64,000 bases of DNA from Rhodoblastus sp963727035 (GTDB lineage: Bacteria; Pseudomonadota; Alphaproteobacteria; Rhizobiales; Beijerinckiaceae): positions 124,001 to 188,000 of the forward strand of contig CAVSEY010000018.1 of assembly GCA_963727035.1 (NCBI GenBank), written 5' to 3'. The first letter of the stretch is position 1; every line of letters starts with the position of its first letter. Made by a program: the position numbers and the translations under genes. Positions 54,982 through 63,508 of the stretch are shown here, in pieces. Under the pieces are notes generated by a model. The model had not been told where the DNA came from, did not search any database, and saw nothing but the letters and a program-made list of their open reading frames with translations.

Positions 54982-55891
54982 ATTGAGGTCTCTGGCGGCG
55001 TTTTGAGTGAACGCCGCCGGACATTCTCTATCTGACCAAGCTGCCCCACGATACCGGCAATTTTCGTTTTGAGCTTGGCGGCAGCCTCTTTGTCGGTTGT
55101 CACCTTCAATTCGCGCCGCGCTTCGTACAGCTTTTTCAATTGACGATGCGGCGCGAGGATTTTGCCGTCTGATACGATAACGCCGGTAATTCGGCGGCAT
55201 GGTCGACGTAATGCTTTTCTTTATGATAGCGCAGACCCGAACGGTGAATCAGTTGGCGAACGTTCCATATAAACTCTCCGGGCAGAGCTGCGCCTGACAA
55301 AGTCACGTCATCGACGTAAACGGTAAGCAGAACGCCCTGACCTTCACAGCGTCGGGCAATTTCCTCCCATAGATCGTAAAACGCAAAATGCGCCAGAATT
55401 GGACTTAAGGGACTGCCGGTCGGCAAGTGCTCCCGATAGGTTGCGAGACTTGTGAGAAGTCCGGCGATATCCTTGGGGCATTGCATGACGCTGCGAAAGA
55501 ACCAAAAAACCCTCTTGGCCGGGGTGCTTGGGTAATATTTTTTGACATCAAGGCAATGGACGATCCGCTGATTGCAGTGCTGCGCGGCGTTCGAAACGTA
55601 GCAGCGTCGCTTGACTGGACAGAAGAGATAATCAGGCGGTTCAATCCGCGCTAAAAGGCGGGCTATGCGCGCCTGAACAAGCTTCAAGGGCCTCGCGGGA
55701 TTTTCGACGCGCCTGACGCCGCCGTTCTTCTTGGCGATGTCAAACTCCGAGTAGAAGTCATCGTGACGCTTGCCGAACGCCCTAAGCTCGGCGTTGCTCA
55801 GCCGCAGCAAATCCGCCAGCTTGCGACGGGTCCCAAGTCGATAGAATGGCGATTGATTCAGGGGATACGTTTGCCGCTTCTTACCCTGCAT
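54978..55891 (-). CDS. Retron-type reverse transcriptase, one frame break
   Basis: About 304 residues when restored, the usual size of a retron RT. Visible: motif A region CLDVKKYYPS (Asp115), motif B LPTGSPLSP (156-164), catalytic YVDD (192-195) and the retron-specific NAAQH (101-105, NAxxH). The frame breaks after HAAE (about 55195-55200); one added base restores ITGVIVSDGKILAPHRQLKK, a VTG-type RT7 motif and basic thumb, ending at TAG 54978. Without that base the protein stops at 55136 and lacks the thumb. ATG 55891 lies inside the end of the XRE gene (11-base overlap), so the genes are coupled. Part of a retron-like cassette. Confidence 0.88.
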
Positions 55892-56195
55892 GAATATGTC
55901 CGCCGCGCTCTTCAAGGAATTGCAGGAGCTTGATGATCTTTCCGGCGACGAACTGGCGCGCTTGACGGGAGGCCCCGCTCGGCTGCGGATTTTCCATGTT
56001 TTCGGCAAAAAACAAAATCGACGACGCCGGCATTTTGAATACTTCGGCATATTTATTGATGAGGTCCACCGTAGGCGATTTCACGCCTTTTTCGATCTCC
56101 GACATGTAGGATTTCGAAATGCCAAGTTTTTCCGCCAATTCAGCCTGCTTCAGGTCATGATATACGCGGATGAGCCGGAGTGCTTCGTGCAGCAT
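55881..56195 (-). CDS. XRE-family helix-turn-helix regulator, retron-associated
   Basis: A 104-residue protein. Residues 5-60 form a Cro/C1-type HTH: KQAELAEKLGISKSYMSEIEKG is split by the turn at GIS. The C-terminal 40 residues (FVAGKIIKLLQFLEERGGHI) are helical and may bind a partner or form a dimer. Overlaps the RT start. HTH proteins accompany some retrons either as regulators or as the antitoxin-like partner. An AT-rich stretch TGTATTGTATCTCATA just upstream (56206-56225, minus strand) could be its own promoter and operator. Confidence 0.85.
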   Translation of the reverse strand: MLHEALRLIRVYHDLKQAELAEKLGISKSYMSEIEKGVKSPTVDLINKYAEVFKMPASSILFFAENMENPQPSGASRQARQFVAGKIIKLLQFLEERGGHIHAG

Positions 56196-56233
56196 ATTTT
56201 GCGGACCCTATGAGATACAATACAGGGCGGCGA

Positions 56234-56404
56234 CTACTCCCTGAACGTGATGCGAATGACAATGATGACGAGCTGAACCAGTTTGGCCAGCAACGGCGCC
56301 AACGCCAGCAACACCTTCAACGTCTGCTTGCGGAAGAGGCCCCTCCACCAGAAACGCTGTTTCGACCGCCGCCGTTCCCCATCGATAAGGTCCGGTGTTT
56401 CCAT
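56234..56404 (-). CDS. Small single-pass membrane protein, possible retron effector
   Basis: A 56-residue protein from ATG 56404, with AAGGAG nine bases upstream that decides this start over a longer open frame. The first 30 residues are charged (DGERRRSKQRFWWRG, FRKQ), then VLLALAPLLAKLVQLVIIVI forms one membrane segment, ending RITFRE. The charge pattern (positive before the segment) suggests the N-terminus is cytoplasmic. It is 38 bases upstream of the XRE gene on the same strand. Small membrane proteins act as toxic effectors in some retrons; here that is inference. Confidence 0.65.
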   Translation of the reverse strand: METPDLIDGERRRSKQRFWWRGLFRKQTLKVLLALAPLLAKLVQLVIIVIRITFRE

Positions 56405-56672
56405 CGGATATTTCTCCTTCACCAGCCAAGCTGAATTGCCGGGCCGCCTTGAGGCGAAGAAGACGGGCGGGGAACAGTTAAACCCTGCACGTACGGGCGA
56501 GCGCCCAGCCTTGGGCGCTCGCCCCGGCCCGTCACGCCGCGCATGACCTGGCCGAGAAACAGAAGGCTTGAAACCCTCCACAAAGCGCCTTGCGGCGCTT
56601 CAACGAATAAGGCGTATCCCTTTTTCCATATCGACAAGCGCAGCAATAAGGCAATTCGGGTTCACCCGCAAG
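56405..56672 (-). ncRNA. Candidate retron msr-msd noncoding RNA region
   Basis: 268 bases upstream of the small membrane protein with no convincing gene but strong structure. In minus-strand order: GAATTGCC (plus 56650-56657), hairpin AAGCGCC-GCAA-GGCGCTT (56583-56600), a 12-bp perfect stem GGGCGAGCGCCC/GGGCGCTCGCCC (56495-56524), then GGCAATTC (56433-56440). The two outer 8-mers are exact inverted repeats 209 bases apart, like the a1/a2 arms of retron RNAs. The exact ends and priming G cannot be set by eye. Confidence 0.5.
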
Positions 56673-56674
56673 GG

Positions 56675-56703
56675 AAAAAGTTCGCTATTAGCGAACTTTT
56701 TTT
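56675..56703. terminator. Strong bidirectional hairpin
   Basis: AAAAAGTTCGCTA (56675-56687) and TAGCGAACTTTTT (56689-56701) form a 13-bp stem around one base, with seven T in total on the plus strand. A perfect intrinsic terminator for plus-strand transcripts and a weaker one for the minus strand. It separates the retron-like cassette from the zinc-finger gene. Confidence 0.75.
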
Positions 56704-56898
56704 GTGCCCGTGGGCTGTGGTCGTCTCAGCCCACATGTCTCGCAGCGCGCAAAAACCGGCGCCATTGTCAGCCAATGTGCCGAGGACATTGAGAAGATCG
56801 CGGGTTGACCGTGAGAGACGCCGTCGTGGTGGATGGTCAAGAACAACCGCGCTTCGTAAGGTGTTTGCCCCGTTAGCCTGCGCCTCGGAGTTTCCACC

Positions 56899-57363
56899 AT
56901 GAAGGACTACAACGGATTTTCCGGAAAACAGCGCAGCCGCGCTCAAAGATGGCTGAACAAGGAATGGAGCGCGGGCCGACTGGCGAGGCCGTCAAAGTGC
57001 GTTGCCTGCGGTCAAACCGAGGGCGTTATTCAAGCCCATGCCGAGGATTATTCCGATCCGTTTCGCGCTGGTGTCACGGACGGATTTCATTTGTGCATAG
57101 TTTGCCACGCGATGGTGCATGCGAGGCCTGACAACCAGAAAGCTTGGCGCGACTATCGAGCGATGATCGAGGCCGGTGGCTGCCCAAAAGTCCTCAAGAC
57201 GAACCAGAACTTCCTTGGCGCCATGGCGCAGTTCGCAAATCGACCGATCACGGAATACATGTTCGATTGGGGTAAACCACCTAATCGGCGAGCGCTGCTT
57301 GAGATCGAAACGTCTCAGGACGAGGTTGCAAATCGCCCGCCCCCTGGAACTCTAAAGGCTTGA
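56899..57363 (+). CDS. Zinc-finger protein, HNH-like cysteine/histidine pattern
   Basis: A 154-residue protein with C34-x2-C37, H47, then C66-x2-C69-H70 and H74 (SKCVACGQ and LCIVCHAMVH). This spacing resembles the zinc scaffold of degenerate HNH nucleases, but the catalytic His-Asn-His order is not clear, so nuclease activity is uncertain. Start ATG 56899 with GGAG eight bases upstream. The N-terminal part is basic (GKQRSRAQRWLNKEW). Found in an island between a retron-like cassette and an ArdC gene; function unknown. Confidence 0.6.
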   Translation: MKDYNGFSGKQRSRAQRWLNKEWSAGRLARPSKCVACGQTEGVIQAHAEDYSDPFRAGVTDGFHLCIVCHAMVHARPDNQKAWRDYRAMIEAGGCPKVLKTNQNFLGAMAQFANRPITEYMFDWGKPPNRRALLEIETSQDEVANRPPPGTLKA

Positions 57364-57384
57364 GAATGCAGGAATTGTGGGCGC

Positions 57385-58260
57385 TCACGCGCCCTGCAAC
57401 GCCGTCAAATAGGCGACCGCCTCGCTCGCCTTCGACGCGGCGGTGAAGATGGCGCGTTTGTCGGCCTTCAACAGTCCTAGCCAATGGCCGAGATATTGAG
57501 CGTGGTCGGCTCGCGGCTCCGGGCTAACACCAACGTCGGCACATAGGAACGCGGCGCCCAGTTCCGCGACCAGTTCTTCCGCCGCATAGGCCGCATCGCC
57601 GAACCGGCGGTCGAGCTGGCGGTTGCAGCGGCTCTCATGGCCGGTCCAGTGGGTCAGTTCGTGGAAGGCTGTGGCGTAATAGGCCTCGGCCGGGGAAATT
57701 GTCGGCGTCCCGACGAACGCCTCGCGAGGCGGCAGGACGATCATGTCGGCCGACGGTCGGTAAAATGCGCGGTCGCCGCCGTGCCGGATCGTCGCGCCAG
57801 TCTTGGCGACAAACGCCTCGGCCTGCTCGACCGGCGTCATGGTGGACGTCGGCGCCTCGGGTGTCGGCGGAGCATAACCATCGACCTGTTCGGCCGCGAA
57901 AACGGGACTGGCGCGGGCGATGAGACGGGTTTCGGGCTGGTCTTCGTCGTCGGCCACCGAGATTTCCTTGTAGAAGACTACATGCGCCGCCCTTTCGCCC
58001 TTGCGGACTTGGGCGCCGGCCTCTGCCCACTGGCGATAGGTGCCCCACAGGCCGGAGGAATAGTTGTTCTGATCTGAGATGGCCCAGAGGGTTACGATAT
58101 TCACGCCGCGATAAGGCCAATTCGATCCGACATTGATCGGCCGGACGATGCTTCCGGACGACCGATGCCATGGAAGCCGGAACTCGCCGGCGCCGCGCTC
58201 GATTGCGGAGATGATGGTGTCGGTGATGGCTTGGTGGATGTCGAAATGCTGCGTTTTCAT
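57385..58260 (-). CDS. ArdC-like antirestriction / zincin-domain protein
   Basis: A 291-residue protein of the ArdC family. The N-terminal ssDNA-binding domain (about residues 1-125) has WHRSSGSIVRPINVGSNWPYRGVN-like sequence, and the C-terminal zincin domain carries AFHELTHWTGH (HELTH at 200-204), with AAEELVAELGA as the downstream third-ligand helix. ArdC proteins travel on plasmids and integrative elements and protect incoming DNA from restriction. Start ATG 58260. Its position beside a type I restriction system and integrase supports mobile origin. Confidence 0.88.
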   Translation of the reverse strand: MKTQHFDIHQAITDTIISAIERGAGEFRLPWHRSSGSIVRPINVGSNWPYRGVNIVTLWAISDQNNYSSGLWGTYRQWAEAGAQVRKGERAAHVVFYKEISVADDEDQPETRLIARASPVFAAEQVDGYAPPTPEAPTSTMTPVEQAEAFVAKTGATIRHGGDRAFYRPSADMIVLPPREAFVGTPTISPAEAYYATAFHELTHWTGHESRCNRQLDRRFGDAAYAAEELVAELGAAFLCADVGVSPEPRADHAQYLGHWLGLLKADKRAIFTAASKASEAVAYLTALQGA

Positions 58261-58637
58261 CGTGGTCCCCTTGGTGGCGGGCCGCGTGATTGCGGCCTGA
58301 TGGGGACTGCGGACCGAACCGTGTGGCCGGGCGGTCAAACGCCGCGCTTCAGCGCGCCGCTGGCGGGGCGGAGCTGCACGACCGACAGAATGGAGGGAGG
58401 AAGCGAGCCGGGTTGATCCGCGCGGCTGGGGCGGTCAATTTCCCCATATGACAGGCCAAATGCGCCCGCCCGACAGGGAGGGTCGATGACGAGGCTGACA
58501 CGCCCTCCAGCGCAAATCACCCAACGGATCTGCGATCGCGTCGCCGGATTCCCGCTTAACGACTGAAATCATTGCACGTTGCTGAAAAGCCAGGGCTGAG
58601 CCAATATGGCGGCCTCCGATCCAGCCAGGCGGCCGCC
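58261..58637. other. Noncoding spacer before hsdR
   Basis: About 377 bases between the divergent ardC-like and hsdR genes, holding both promoters. No RNA gene or long repeat seen. Confidence 0.4.
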
Positions 58638-61600
58638 GTGGGCCCAATTTCTCGCAACTTCGATTTTTTGGAGGCTTTTGAACCGGACCTCGCCCGTTTG
58701 GGCGCCCTCGCCGAATGGGCCTTCCATCAGGACGCGCCGACGGCGCTGGGAAAGATGCGGCAGTTCGCCGAACACATGGCGAAATCCATCGCTGCTCGAA
58801 ACGGCCTCGACCTCGTCGCCCGAGCTAATTTCGACGACACCTTGCGCGCCCTTCAACAGGAGGGGAAGCTCCCCCGGCAGGCGGCCGACGTCTTCCACTT
58901 CCTTCGCCGTTATGGCAACGCAGCCGTCCACGAAAACCTCGGCACGCCGCGGCAAGCCTTGACCGGCCTGAAGCTCGCCCGTGAACTCGGCGTCTGGTTC
59001 GTTCGCGCCTATGGACCGGACAGCAAATTCACCGCCGGCGCCTTTAGCCCGCCTCAGCCGCCCAAGGACGCGACCGCGGACCTGACGAAGGAAATCGAAC
59101 GCCTGCGCGGCCAACTCGCAGCGACCGAAGGCGCGGCGGAAAAAGCCCAGCGCGAAGCTGCGGAGGCCGCGCGCGGAAAACTCGACGCCGAAGCCTTGGC
59201 CCGGCGCGAGGCCGATGAACGCATCCAATGGGAGGAATTGGCGGCCGAAGAGGCGGCCGCCCGTGATGAAGTTCAGCGTACGCTCGATCGTCTGAGGTCC
59301 GAAGCGCAAAGCCAGACGCCCGCCGTCATGGCGAAACTGATGCAGGCGGCCGAGACCGCCGACGCGGCGATCGAACTCGACGAAGCCGACACCCGCGTCC
59401 TCATCGACGCCAAACTTGCGGCCGCGGGCTGGACCGTGGATTCCACGCGGCTGCGTCACGCGGCCGGGACGCGGCCGGATTCGGCGCCGGCGATCGCCAT
59501 CGGGGAATGGCCAACGGCGACCGGCCCGGTCGATTACGCCCTTTTTTTCGACGGCCGCTGCGTCGGCCTGATCGAGGCCAAGCGCGGCCGGACGGACGTT
59601 CCCGGCGTTCTGGTCCAGACCGGCCGTTACGCGGCCGGCGTCACGTTGTCGGCCGAGCAGCGCCTCGCCCCAGCGCTCGCCGCTGACGCGCCGGGCGGCG
59701 TGCCTTTTCTCTTCGCGACCAATGGCCGCCCCTATGTCAAACAGATGGAGACCAAGTCGGGCATCTGGTTCCGCGACGCGCGGCGCGCGTCGAAATCTGC
59801 CGACGGCGCTGAGCGACTGGTTCACGCCGCAGGACCTGAAGGAGAAGCTGGCGCAGACCATCGACGGCGCTGGCCTCGCGGCCGAGACCTTCGATTATGC
59901 CGGCATTCGCCCCTATCAGCAGGAGGCGATCAAGGCGATCGAGGAGGCGCTCGGACACGGCCAGCGAGAAATCCTCGTCGCCATGGCGACCGGCACGGGC
60001 AAGACGCGGACCTGCATCGCCCTGATGTATCGCCTACTCAAGCACAAGAATTCCGCCGCATCCTGTTTCTGGTCGACCGCAACGAACTGGGCAAACAGAC
60101 GCTGCGGGCGCTGGCCAATACCGAGCTTGAGGGGCTGCTGAAATTCGACGAGAGCTACAATGTCGCCGGCCTCGACAAGAAGCTGCCGGAGCGCGAGGAC
60201 CGCGTCCATGTCGCCACGGTTCAGGCCATGGTCAAACGGGTCATCTCGCGCCGAGGGGGTCGATGAACGCCCGTCGCCCGGAACCTATGATTGCGTCGTC
60301 GTCGACGAAGCCCATCGCGGCTACACGCTCGACGCCGAGCTGCGCGAGGAAGACCTCGAATTTCGCTCGCTGGAGGATTACCTCTCCAAATACCGCCGCG
60401 TCCTCGACTATTTCGATGCCACGAAAATCGCCCTCACCGCCACGCCGGCCCTGCATACCGCCCAGATCTTCGGCGCGCCGGTCTATCGCTACACCTATAG
60501 ACAGGCCGTGGTTGACGGCTATCTGATCGACCACGCCCCGCCGCGTCGGATCAAGACGGCGTTGGCCAAAGCCGGGATCAGCTTCCCGGCCGGCGAGGAG
60601 GTTGAGATCATCGACCCCCGCAGCGGCCAGATCGACCTATTCGAGACTCCGGAGTCAGGTCGATTTCGAAGTGCAGGAATTCAACAAGAAGGTTTACAGC
60701 GTCGAATTCAACCGGGTGGTCGCCGAGGCCGTCGCCGCGGAAATCCGTCCAACAGCTCCCGGAAAGAGCCTGCTGTTCGCAGCCCGCGACGACCACGCCG
60801 ACACCTTGGTCGATCAGCTCCGCAAGGCGCTGGAGGCCGACATATGGCCCACAACCGCACGACCTCGTCGAAAAAATCACTGGCAAGGTGGACAAGCCCG
60901 GCGATTCATCCGAAGTTTCGCAACGACCCCCGGCCGAAATATGTCGTCACCGTCGATCTTCTGACGACAGGCGTCGACATCCCCGAAATTTGTAATTTGG
61001 TCTTCGTCCGCCGCGTCAACAGCCGCATCCTCTACGACCAGATGATCGGACGCGCCACGCGCCGCGCCGATCACATCGGCAAGGAGGTTTTCCGCATCTT
61101 CGACGCGGTGGATATCTACGCCAATTTGCAGGCCGTGACCGACATGCGGCCTGTCGTCGTCGATGCCAACTTGCCGCTTGAAATCCTCGTCGCGGATTTC
61201 CTGCGGCGCCGAAGCCGATGAGGACCGCGTTTTCGTGCGCGACCAGATTGTCGTGCGCCTGCGCCGCGCGATCAAACATTTCTCGGAACCGCAGCGCGAG
61301 GCCTTCATCCGCGCCTCGGAATTGACGCCGGAGGCTTTCCTCGCCCGGCTGCGCGCGGCGGCGCCGCATGAGGCCGCGACGCTGCTGCAAAGCCACGCGG
61401 CCGCCCTCGCCGTCGCCTCAGGCGCGCGGCCGGCCGCCGGCGACCGAGGCATTTACATATCCAACCACGCCGACGAACTGGTTTCGGTCGAAGACGTCTT
61501 CGACGGCGCCGCCAGCCCCGAGGATTATATCTCCGCCTTCGAGCGCTTCGTGCGGGAAAATCTGAACGCCTCGGCGGCGATGATCGCCGCGACACAAAAA

Positions 61601-62025
61601 CCGCGCGAACTCACGCGCAAAGAACTGAAGGCGCTCGCCGCTGAACTCGACGACAAGGGTTTTTCCGAGGCCAAGCTCCGCCGCGCCTATGGACGCGCCC
61701 GCAATGCCGACATCGCCGCCCATATCATCGGCTTCGTCCGCCAGGCCGCCTTGGGCGACCCGCTCGTCCCCTATGCCGCCCGCGTCGAATTCGGCGCTCG
61801 CGCGGATTGAGACGTCAAAACCTTGGACGACGAAACAGAAACAGTGGCTGCGACCGCATCGGTCGCGTATTGAAGGACCAGCCGGTCGGTGACCGGGAAA
61901 TCCTCAACGAACCGGCCTTTAAAGCACAAGGCGGGTTCGAGACCGTCGACGCCGAATTCGGCCATCACTTGCAGGACGTTCTGGCCGACCTTAACGAAGC
62001 CATCTGGGGCCGCGCTGCCGGCTAG
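58638..62025 (+). CDS. hsdR: Type I restriction endonuclease subunit R (HsdR), about nine frame breaks
   Basis: About 1129 residues, EcoEI-like. A DUF4145-type N-terminal domain (FLEAFEPDLARLGALAEWAF) is followed by a coiled coil near 59080-59340 (LTKEIERLRGQLAATEGA), the PD-ExK nuclease region VDYALFF-x6-GLIEAKRGR near 59550, helicase motif I MATGTGKTRT near 59985, DEAH in VVDEAHRGY near 60300, ALTATPALHT, motif VI QMIGRATRR near 61040 and an EcoEI-type C-terminus ending DLNEAIWGRAAG. Frame changes are near 59805, 60050, 60250, 60650, 60860, 60908, 61208, 61797 and 61855. Start GTG 58638 is a guess; TTG 58572 is also in frame. Confidence 0.8.
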
Positions 62026-62041
62026 CCCCTTCGGAGACGCC

Positions 62042-63508
62042 ATGAATCCCTCGTCCGACCTCGTCAACAAGCTGTGGCGGCTCTGCGCCGTCCTCCGCAA
62101 GGACGGCATCACCTACCAGCAGTACGTGACCGAGCTGACCTATCTGCTGTTTCTGAAGATGATGGCGGAGAAGAAGCTCGAAGAGGGGCGAATTCCCACG
62201 GGCGCGCGTTGGCGTGACCTGATCGCTGAGGAAGGAATCAAGCGCCTCGCGCTTTACCGGAAAATTCTTGCCGATCTCGGCGACCCCGAAAAGCGGCAAG
62301 ACCGGACAGTTCAGGCGATTTTCGCCAACGCCGCGACGTTCATCCGTGAGCCGGTCAATCTCGACAAGCTCGTCGCGACCATCGACGACCTGCACTGGTT
62401 CACCGAGGCGCGCGACTCCTTCGGCGACCTCTATGAAGGCCTGTTGCAGAAGAATGCCGAGGAAACCAAGCGCGGCGCCGGCCAATATTTCACCCCGCGC
62501 GTGCTGATTGATGTCATCGTCCGGCTGATGAAGCCTAAGGCCGGCGAGACGATTCAAGACCCCGCCGCCGGCACCGGCGGCTTCCTCATCGCTTCAAACA
62601 CATTCATCCGCGGCGCGACCGACGATTTCTTCACCCTCGCGCCCAAGGAGCAGGAATTCCAGTTCAAGCACGCCCTGCATGGAATGGAGAATGTCGAAGG
62701 CGTCTATCGCCTGCTGTTGATGAATCTGTTCCTGCACGGCATCGATTCTTGGCACATCCTGTTGGGCGACACGCTGGCGCCCGCCGGCGCCGATCTGCAA
62801 AAGGCCGACGTCATCCTGACAAATCCGCCGTTCGGTCCCGCCGGCGGCCGGCCGTCGCGCGACGACCTCACCGTGACGGCGACCGTCTCCTCCTATCAAC
62901 TCCCCTTCGTCGAACATTGCATCCGGACGTTGAAGCCCGGCGGCCGGGCGGCCGTCGTCGTGCCGGACAATGTGCTGTTCGAAGACGGACGCGGCCGCGA
63001 CCTGCGGCGCATGTTGATGGATCGCTGCGACCTCCACACCGTCCTTCGTCTGCCGACCGGTATTTTCTATGCGCAGGGTGTGAAGACTAACGTCATCTTC
63101 TTCACAAAGGGCGCGGCCGACAGCAGCCAGACGAAAAAGGTCTGGGTCTATGACCTGCGCGCCAATATGCCGACCTTTGGCAAGACCAGCCCGCTGACTG
63201 AAGCCCATTTCGCCGAATTCGAGGCGGCTTTTGGCGACGACCCGATGGGCGGCGCGCCGCGCAAGGACGAGGGCGAGTCCGGACGCTTCCGTTGCTTCTC
63301 ACGCGACGACATCGCCGCCCGTGGCGACAACCTCGACATCACATGGCTGCGCGACACGTCGGCCGACGCCGAGGATTCGCTGACCGAGCCGGAGGAGCTG
63401 ATCGGCGCAATTCTCGGTCATCTCAAGAGCGCGCTCGCCGAAATCGAAGTGTTGAGCGAGGAGCTGGAAGGCGACGCGGCGGACAATGTCGCGGAGGCGG
63501 CGCAATCA
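62042..63508 (+). CDS. hsdM: Type I DNA methyltransferase subunit HsdM
   Basis: About 488 residues. HsdM methylates adenine in the recognition site and forms the core with HsdS. The N-terminal helical domain (LWRLCAVLRKDGITYQQYV) is followed by motif I DPAAGTGGF at residues 173-181 and motif IV NPPF at 261-264. As written the frame runs on to 63604, but the conserved part ends near GDAADNVAEAAQ. A single base, C at 63507, would be G in a normal TGA stop at 63506-63508 that also forms the ATG of the next gene. I therefore place the natural end at 63508. Starts at ATG 62042, 17 bases after hsdR. Confidence 0.88.

Noticed and set aside
56543..56902. A 119-codon plus-strand frame across the retron leader
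   Set aside because: It spans a perfect terminator and two hairpins, has no ribosome site and no protein-like pattern.
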